A stretch of 64,000 nucleotides of DNA from Basidiobolus meristosporus CBS 931.73 (taxonomy: Eukaryota > Basidiobolomycota > Basidiobolomycetes > Basidiobolales > Basidiobolaceae). The notes below the pieces were generated by a model. It did not search any database. It was not told the DNA's origin and saw only the letters and a program-made list of their open reading frames with translations. Position numbers and translations under genes: made by a program. This document shows positions 58,199 to 64,000 of this stretch, in pieces. The stretch spans positions 1 to 64,000 of the forward strand of contig MCFE01000508.1 in assembly GCA_002104905.1 (NCBI GenBank). The letters are read 5' to 3'. The first letter of the stretch is position 1. The number at the start of each line of letters is the position of its first letter.

Positions 58199-58925
58199 TC
58201 AGGCTTTTGGCTTTGGCTTGCTGGGGTATGTATGGTAAAATTGTACAACTAGATCTTGGTGGTTTGTTAGGTTAGTTGCTGGTTCCCTAGTTTGATTATT
58301 TGGGCCATAACCAACCCAATTTACTAGATAGTGAAGCTTGAATCTGATGTACTTTGAATCTAGTACTTGCTGAACCTCAAACTCTTGGTGTTTTTCTACT
58401 TTAATGGCTGGAGGATTTACCAGTGCTGGTTTGATGGAGTATTTTCTGAACAGGGCATCAGGTTTTTCTTGTTTTACACCTGGTCTATAGGTGATGACAA
58501 TGTCAAAGCTGGACAAGAAGTGGGACCATCTGTCTTGTCTCTGTTTTAGTCCTTTTAAGGTGGTAAAGTACTGAAAGTTCTTGTGATTACAGAAGATCTT
58601 TATCTTCTGGACTGCACCATCAAGGTAGTGTCTTTGTTGTTGAAAGCAACAATGATTGCAAGTGATTCCTTGTCAAAGATATCATAGCTTACCTCAGTTG
58701 GTGTAAATATCTGAGAGTAGAATGCAATATGGTGTGGCACATTCTTGTCATCATACTGGGAAAGGATGGCATCAAGGGCAAAGCCAGAGGCATCAGTTTC
58801 TATGATGAAAGGTCTCTCATAGTTGGGGTGGGCAAGCAGGGGGGCACACTATTCCTTGGTAGAATCAAAGGGCTCAGACTGTTCTTCATTCCAAGTAAAG
58901 GCCAGATTTGAAAGAGCTCCATATA
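58199..58925 (-). pseudogene. Gypsy C: RNase H fused to chromodomain, integrase deleted
   Basis: The minus strand reads NLAFTWNEEQ, then HPNYERPFIIETDASGFALD (58800-58910) and the RNase H tail FDIVITYRPGVKQEKPDALF (58450-58516). It then passes directly into a chromodomain-like end (EVQQVLDSKY, LVNWVGYGPNNQTREPATNL). The integrase that should lie between is missing. Chromodomains in such elements guide integration to heterochromatin. Confidence 0.85.
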
Positions 58926-59675
58926 TATATCTAAGAAAACCTCCAGAAAGGCTTTACTCAGCACTCCAAGTCCCCAGCTGATGCCCCAATCCTCATTGTC
59001 AGAAAACAAATGGAACCTTTAGGATGTGTGCAGACCACTATTCCCTGAATAAGATCACAATCAAGAACTATTACCCTTTGTCTCTGATCAACACCCTGCT
59101 GGATCAACTCTCTGCTACCAAAATATTTACCAATATTGATCTCAGAGGGGCTTTTAACCTTGTCAGGATTAAATCTGGCAAGAAATAGAACACTACCTTG
59201 AAAACAAGATATGGTCATTTGAGTATGGAGTTATGCCATTTGATCTCACCAATGCCCCAGCTATCTTTCAACACCTGATGAATGACATACTCCATGAGTA
59301 CCTTGACCAATTTGTAGTTATCTATGTTGATGAAATCCTAATCTACTCCAAGACTCAAGAAGTGCATAATTCATGTGTAAAAAAAGTCTTGACCAAGCTT
59401 GACACTGCTGGCCTTTATACCAAGCTGGAAAAATGTGAGTTGGACCAGAAAGAAGTCAAGTTCCTAGATTATCTGATAAGCTCATTTGGAGCAAGAATGG
59501 GCTTCAAGAAAGTAGGAGCCATTCAGTCCTGGCAAACCTCCTGCTCCATAAAAGAAGTACAATCCTTCCTTGGATTTGCCAACTTTGACTGTATAATCAG
59601 TGCCAAACACTACAAGATATTCACTCCTATGACAAAGCTCACCCAGAGAATTCAGGCTGTGGGAGGTTTTAGATA
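58926..59675 (+). pseudogene. Gypsy C reverse transcriptase, inverted in place
   Basis: The RT core lies on the plus strand although the rest of gypsy C is on the minus strand. It reads ENLQKGFTQHSKSPADAPIL at about 58935-58990, then in shifting frames to FDLTNAPAIFQHLMNDILHE, the catalytic region YVDEILIYSKT (the expected YVDD reads YVDE), and FTPMTKLTQ at about 59630-59650. Both block ends carry the same short sequence in opposite orientation: ATCTAAGAAAACCTCC at 58929-58944 and GGAGGTTTTAGAT at 59662-59674. Confidence 0.88.
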
Positions 59676-60269
59676 GGACCAGATGGTGGGATTTTTCTTC
59701 TTTAAGGTCAATGGGACAATCATAGGGACTATGTGCCATGAGTAGTACTTCTTTCTACTTATCAAAGACCAAGGAAAACTCTTGATACTTGGCAGGTACT
59801 CCATTAGAGGGGGCTTCTTTAGTGATGATGGGCTCCTGGGTCTGGGAGAACTTGGGAAAAGATCCATCTTTACCAGGAAAGTCAGGTGCTTTCATGGTGT
59901 TGAAATGATGGATTCTGGGGAATGTCAGGGTTTTGGTCTTCCAGCTGATAGCTGAGTCATGGTGACTATACCATGAGCTTCCAAGAACTATGGGGTGGTG
60001 GGGAGAGCTGAGTATGTTGAAGGCTAGTGTCTTAGGGTGGCCAGTACTGGACAGCTGGAGTAGACATGTCTCATGGGTACAGCACCAGAGGTAAGAGATC
60101 TTCCATTGGCAACTTCTTCTTGGACAGGGCAAGATTTCAGGATAGTGAGGATTTTGTGCTTCTGGACAAAGGACTGGTCAATGAGACATAAGGAAGCACC
60201 AGAATCTATGAGGGCAAGGACTTGGACAGGACTGGATTCAGGGTTATGTATGCTGACAGGCATGCTCAA
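59676..60269 (-). pseudogene. Gypsy C: protease and RT leader
   Basis: Minus-strand protease region 60024-60269 with ALIDSGASLCLIDQSFVQKH, the retropepsin DSGA motif. It is followed by 59755-60132 (PKTLAFNILSSPHHPIVLG, PSNGVPAKYQEFSLVFDK) and YDCPIDLKEEKSHH near 59700-59730. Here the minus-strand homology stops and the inverted RT block begins. Confidence 0.85.
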
Positions 60270-61240
60270 GGACTAGATGGACTTGGTAGCATATGAGGTG
60301 TCTTCAATGTGTTAATTAATCATTGGAAGGTCCAGAGGCAGGCCTGTCATTGTAAGTAGACACTGGAGTTTCCCAACAATTCTGGAGAATGTTGTTCACT
60401 GGACAATTGCAGGAGTTTGAAGCTGGACTTCTTGTTAGTACAAGACTTGGCAAAGTGACCTTCTGTTGTAGGTTTCTTGTATTTGGCACTGTCAATTTGC
60501 ATAGGATCTTGAGGCTTATTACTGGGTGACTGAATTACTGGGAAGGAGGTTGGCAGATAAGTAAGTTGGAACTTCTGTTTCTTCTGGAAAAGGCAATTGT
60601 CATATCAGATTGCTTGATGTATAGCTTCACACAAGGTAGCTGGGGCAGGGAGTGTGAGTAGTAGGTCACTGACTTCATCATTAAGTCCATCTTGAAACTG
60701 GCTAATTAAGGCAGCATCACCCCAGAGGTTCAAATCACTGACTAGTAGCTGGAATTAGGATGCATACATGGATGCAGGTCTGTTTCCTTGCTTCAAGCTT
60801 TTGATCTTGTTGGCAGCAATTCTGGCATTATCAGTGTTACCAAATGTTAACTCCATTTCTGTGAGGAAGGCATGGTAGTCACTGAGTAGGGGGGAGTTGG
60901 TTTCCACCCAAAGGGAGAACCATTTCTAGGCAGCTCTGGTGAGCAGGTCAGAGATATAACCAAATTCTGTTTGATCTGTTGGGAACCAATTGGGCTGTAG
61001 CAACAAGTGGTGTTTGACTATGTTTATGAAGCCCTGGAGCTCATATTAAGAGTCACTGAACCTGGTAGTGAAGGTTATCTTGTGATCATGGTAAGAGGGA
61101 TTCTTGACAGGCTGTTGAGTATTTTGGCTGTGAAGCCAAGCAACAGAGTTTCTGAGCTCTGCATTGTCTTGTTGCAGCTGGGCAAAGGCAGCCATGAGGC
61201 TTGCAAGGTTGTACTTGGGACTGGACATGTCAGGGTAGCA
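60270..61240 (-). pseudogene. Gypsy C gag
   Basis: Minus-strand gag remnant. 61046-61228 begins MSSPKYNLASLMAAFAQLQQ. Downstream pieces near 60600-60760 give an LISQFQDGLNDEVSDLLLTL-like segment, a typical gypsy gag phrase. Stops are frequent and no intact zinc knuckle is visible. Confidence 0.7.
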
Positions 61241-61646
61241 GGAGATGCAGAGGTTTCTTGAGCTTGTTCAGGAATACTGCATACTACTAGCTAAAATGTG
61301 GTTTATAAAGCCACTGGTTTGCCAATGATGAAATAACTGACCTACAATTCCCAGCTTTGATTCAGTTGGTGTCACTTCAGAAGGTACTGGCTCTGAAATT
61401 CTTTGATAGAGTATTGTACTAAAGCTTCCAATACCTTAACAACTGTAAACTACACTAGCAGGGTATTAAGTGAATGCAGCTTTGGCCAATTGTGTTACAA
61501 CAATAAAGTATCTTTGCCTTCAGAGGACAAGAATAGGGAAAGATTCAGGGTGATACTTATTTTAGGTATCGCTTTACAAGTTCTTCCCAAGAACTTTGGG
61601 TACAAGGCAGAGATCTGCAGGTAAGTCAAGAGCCGTCTGATAATAC
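61241..61646 (-). other. 5' leader of gypsy C
   Basis: Non-coding leader between the right LTR and gag. Bases 61330-61580 resemble the D LTR in minus orientation (compare 50600-50830): TTGTACTAAAGCTTCCAA, AACTGTAAACTACACTAGCA and AGTATCTTTGCCT have close counterparts there. I could not assign a primer site. Confidence 0.5.
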
Positions 61647-62097
61647 TGTTATCAATAGACACAAGGCAGGAGAGTAGAGCTAAGCAATGCAGGACCAGGA
61701 AAGGTCTTAGGTGGGGTCACCAAGACAAGGTGGATTTCTAAGCCAAGGCTGTTTATTCAAGATAATTGACTAATACTGATGGGGTTCTGAGGTGAGGCAC
61801 AGTAAGTGTGCCATGATAGAAATATACTAAAAAACAGACTAGAGATTCAAGTAGGGATATGCCAAGAGTCAGCTGATCATGTGACTAGGTAATGTGGCAT
61901 GCACTTATAAAATATGGAATTGAGCAGCATAAATTCTAAAGGGAAGCTACCATAGAATATTTCATTGTGTAACATTGACTTAGAGCTTTCAAGGAGTTGC
62001 TGGAATGTAGTAGAACTTTCTAGAAGGAACTGAGACTTCTTCACTATTTTGATTTGACCAGATCAAGAGAGGTCATGGATGTCATGTGATCATGACA
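61647..62097 (-). repeat. 5' LTR of gypsy C
   Basis: 451 bp. Plus-strand start TGTTATCAATAGACAC, end GATCATGACA, followed by GTACC. Relative to the left LTR it lacks one block of about 80 bp after GGCTGTTTATTCAAGA. Confidence 0.9.
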
Positions 62098-62102
62098 GTA
62101 CC

Positions 62103-63378
62103 CTCATTTATATAGTAATTTGGGCTATTTCTTGTCCAATTGGATCTCCTGGCATTTAATACTGGGATGATCACTTCTGGGATACTCCTGGGCCCTTATT
62201 CAGGCTAAACCACAGTTGCCAAGCCCTTTAGAAGGAAAAAACTCTCATTGTTTTGCTCTGATTCAGTCCTGAAAATTGGTGGACTGAAAATGAGAATTTT
62301 GTCATCATCTGATGTGATTCTTTGTGAAAATTTTGATATTTCATCAAACAGCACATTCCTGGATTTGACCAGCTTCATTTCTTTGGAATTGTAGAGTCTG
62401 TATGCTCAACATTCATTGCAGGAGCCCAAAAATATGCATTTTACACTCTTTGACTCATATCTTAACTTATTTGTAGTTTGTTTCTAGGCATATGCTCTAC
62501 AACCAAATATTTTTAGATGCTCTGCACTTGGTCTGTATCCATACCATGCTTCAATTGGTGTAAACACATAGAGTATACTGCTGTAACTCCTATTTGTTAG
62601 GTATACAGTGGTGGTAACTGAGTGCACCCAAAAATAATAGGATAATTTTTGATCATGGACCATCAATCTTGTAATATCAATTATTGATCTGTTTGTCCAT
62701 TTTGCAGTGCAGAGGATGGTACAGTAGTCTCTTGCTTTATCCCATGAGTTTTGCAGAAGTGGATGAAGAGTTCTGAGGTATATGTTCCATCATTGTCAGA
62801 ATGTATTTTCTTGATTTTAGCACCAGTTTTTCTCTCCACTGTGGCTTTATATGCCCTGAACTTAGACTGAAGTTCTTCCTTTCTCTCCACAAAGTAGACT
62901 CATATGCATCTTGTATAAGCATCAATAAAGTGATCAAATGCTTCTTCCTACTTGAGGATTAATTTCGCATAGTTCCACATAAATCTGAGTGAATCAGATA
63001 CAATTTTTTCTCAGTTTTGATTGACCCAGAGCTCTTGCACAGTTGGCTGGCTTGTTCCTCATATATGCTGGCTCTACAGTGCTCCAAATTTGCTGAGGAT
63101 CAGTTTTTACTCTGGAACTTAGATACTCTTTGATCAATTTGCACAAATAATCAAAATTGATGTGTCCAAATCTCCTGTGCCAAAGCATGGGTGTTTCTTC
63201 ATTTAAGTTATCCATATTGGCTTCCAGATATAATAGAATATAAGTCAGCTTGTATAGATTCTGATCTCTGATACCCAAAGCAATATGGGCACCATTTTGA
63301 TTGGTGATCCTGTATCCAGAATTGTGAAAACTGAAGCTGAGTCCTTCTGCTGTGGCCTTGCTTATAGATAGCAGGTTC
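62103..63378 (-). pseudogene. Copia Y: pre-integrase and integrase
   Basis: Minus strand. The pre-integrase domain includes LLSISKATAEGLSFSFHNSG and MLWHRRFGHINFDYLCKL (about 63170-63190). The integrase finger remnant and core follow at 62681-62890 (GAKIKKIHSDNDGTYTSELF, with the second catalytic Asp in SDND) and 62484-62666 (WVHSVTTTVYLTNRSYS, EAWYGYRPSAEHLKIFGCRA). It is interrupted at 63378 by the LTR of copia X and at 62097 by gypsy C. The open frame 62994-63506 begins inside the X LTR and is therefore a chimera, not a native start. Confidence 0.9.
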
Positions 63379-63728
63379 TGTTGTAAGAGTCTTGGAGATA
63401 TTGGAAGTGATTTGGAGAACAAGTAGATTATGTGGTTTTCACTTAATGATTTATTGAATGTAAAAGTAGTATTTATACTTTTACATGGTCTTGGCATTAC
63501 AAACACGTAGAATAGGTTAAGGAAGGTCCCAAGAACATGTGTGCAAAGTTTGGGGCTGTTTGGACAACTTTGAGAATTTTCATGTTCTGGGTACCTGGTA
63601 TTTTGGTGAAAATATTCTAAGTAAATCCCGACAAGGAATTTGGTCAGTATTCTCTAGGATTTGAAGGTGATGATCTAAGTGACTAAGTTAGGTGAATATT
63701 TAGGTGGAAAATACGAATTTTTACAACA
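63379..63728 (-). repeat. 3' LTR of copia X (family F)
   Basis: 350 bp. Plus-strand start TGTTGTAAGAG, end TTTTTACAACA. Very similar to 1495-1843 in reverse orientation. A minus-strand purine tract GAGTGGGAG precedes it. It interrupts copia Y within the pre-integrase region. Confidence 0.92.
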
Positions 63729-63739
63729 CTCCCACTCAG

Positions 63740-64000
63740 CTAAATGTTCATACTGACTAGTCCTAATTTTGACCTAAGATATTCAAACTTGTCTCTAGCT
63801 AATGGTTTTGTAAATATGTCTGCAATCATTTCATCTGTAGGACAGTAAACTAATCTAACTAAGTTACTCTCTATAGCTTCACGTATGAAATGATGTCTAA
63901 TATCTATGTGCTTGGTTCTAGCATGAAAAGTTGGATTTCTACCTAATTGTATACATCCTTGATTATCTTGAAATAAAGTAATAGGCGTTTTTTGACATAG
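63740..64000 (-). CDS. Copia X RNase H C-terminus (partial, open)
   Basis: The last 86 codons of a copia polyprotein on the minus strand, cut by the window edge, with no stop before the TAG at 63740-63742. It reads TPITLFQDNQGCIQLGRNPT, the KHIDIRHHF motif with the conserved Asp present, and ADIFTKPLARDKFEYLRSKL. It is nearly identical to the family F end at 1200-1483, but there KHID reads KHIV and ADIF reads AEIF. X therefore looks like the least damaged copia end in the window. Confidence 0.9.
   Translation of the reverse strand, partial: LCQKTPITLFQDNQGCIQLGRNPTFHARTKHIDIRHHFIREAIESNLVRLVYCPTDEMIADIFTKPLARDKFEYLRSKLGLVSMNI

Noticed and set aside
62994-63506. 170-codon minus-strand frame read as one protein
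   Set aside because: Its first 40 or so codons come from the LTR of copia X. The real protein (copia Y pre-integrase) begins at the junction at 63378, so the start is an insertion artefact.

Overview
Organism and overall character. The window is eukaryotic and almost certainly fungal, most likely a repeat-rich basidiomycete. The evidence is the company of mobile elements: Ty1/copia and Ty3/gypsy retrotransposons (one gypsy with a chromodomain), CACTA-like Tnp2 transposases, a PIF/Harbinger-type DDE transposase and long-armed foldback elements. I found no host gene, rRNA, tRNA gene or CRISPR array. CpG is very rare (one CpG in bases 26041-26640, counted by eye), and most coding remnants carry stops or frameshifts, as expected for old, methylated, deaminated transposon DNA. 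The species is not identifiable from this.

Layout, left to right. 1-1843: 3' end of a copia element (family F) with its 3' LTR. 1844-4030: a Tnp2 transposon end (T0) holding a 1071 bp solo LTR of gypsy family D. 4031-10628: gypsy D, whose 5' LTR is broken by T0 and by a foldback element (FB1). 10629-11690: an LTR-like repeat (R1) into which gypsy D inserted. 11690-12440: Tnp2 transposon end T5. 12441-13412: a copia-type LTR remnant broken by foldback FB2. 13516-14483: a DDE_Tnp_4 transposase remnant. 14484-17587: a small copia-like element (E) without recognisable pol. 17588-22647: two inverted copies of an unclassified element (P) around repeat R2. 22648-30290: a three-LTR tandem array of gypsy family G1.

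30291-37057: Tnp2 element remnants T1 and T2 plus pieces of their companion gene. 37058-38767 and 55237-55670: two halves of one copia gag-pol (Z). They are separated by a 16.5 kb composite Tnp2 transposon (38768-55236, T3+T4), which itself holds gypsy G1 copy 3, solo LTRs of two families and repeat R3. 55676-64000: copia Y on the minus strand, split by a chromodomain gypsy (C, 57642-62097, target duplication GTACC) and by a second family-F copia (X) that runs off the right edge.

How the parts relate. The window is a stack of insertions up to about five deep, and several layers can be ordered because target duplications and interrupted reading frames rejoin exactly. The most interesting recurrent unit is the Tnp2 transposon T. 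Its transposase and an uncharacterised companion gene are transcribed divergently, its ends begin CCCTA(T), and the best-bounded copy has a 4 bp target duplication. The foldback family (5 bp duplications), the P palindrome and the in-place inversion inside gypsy C are the other structures to examine.
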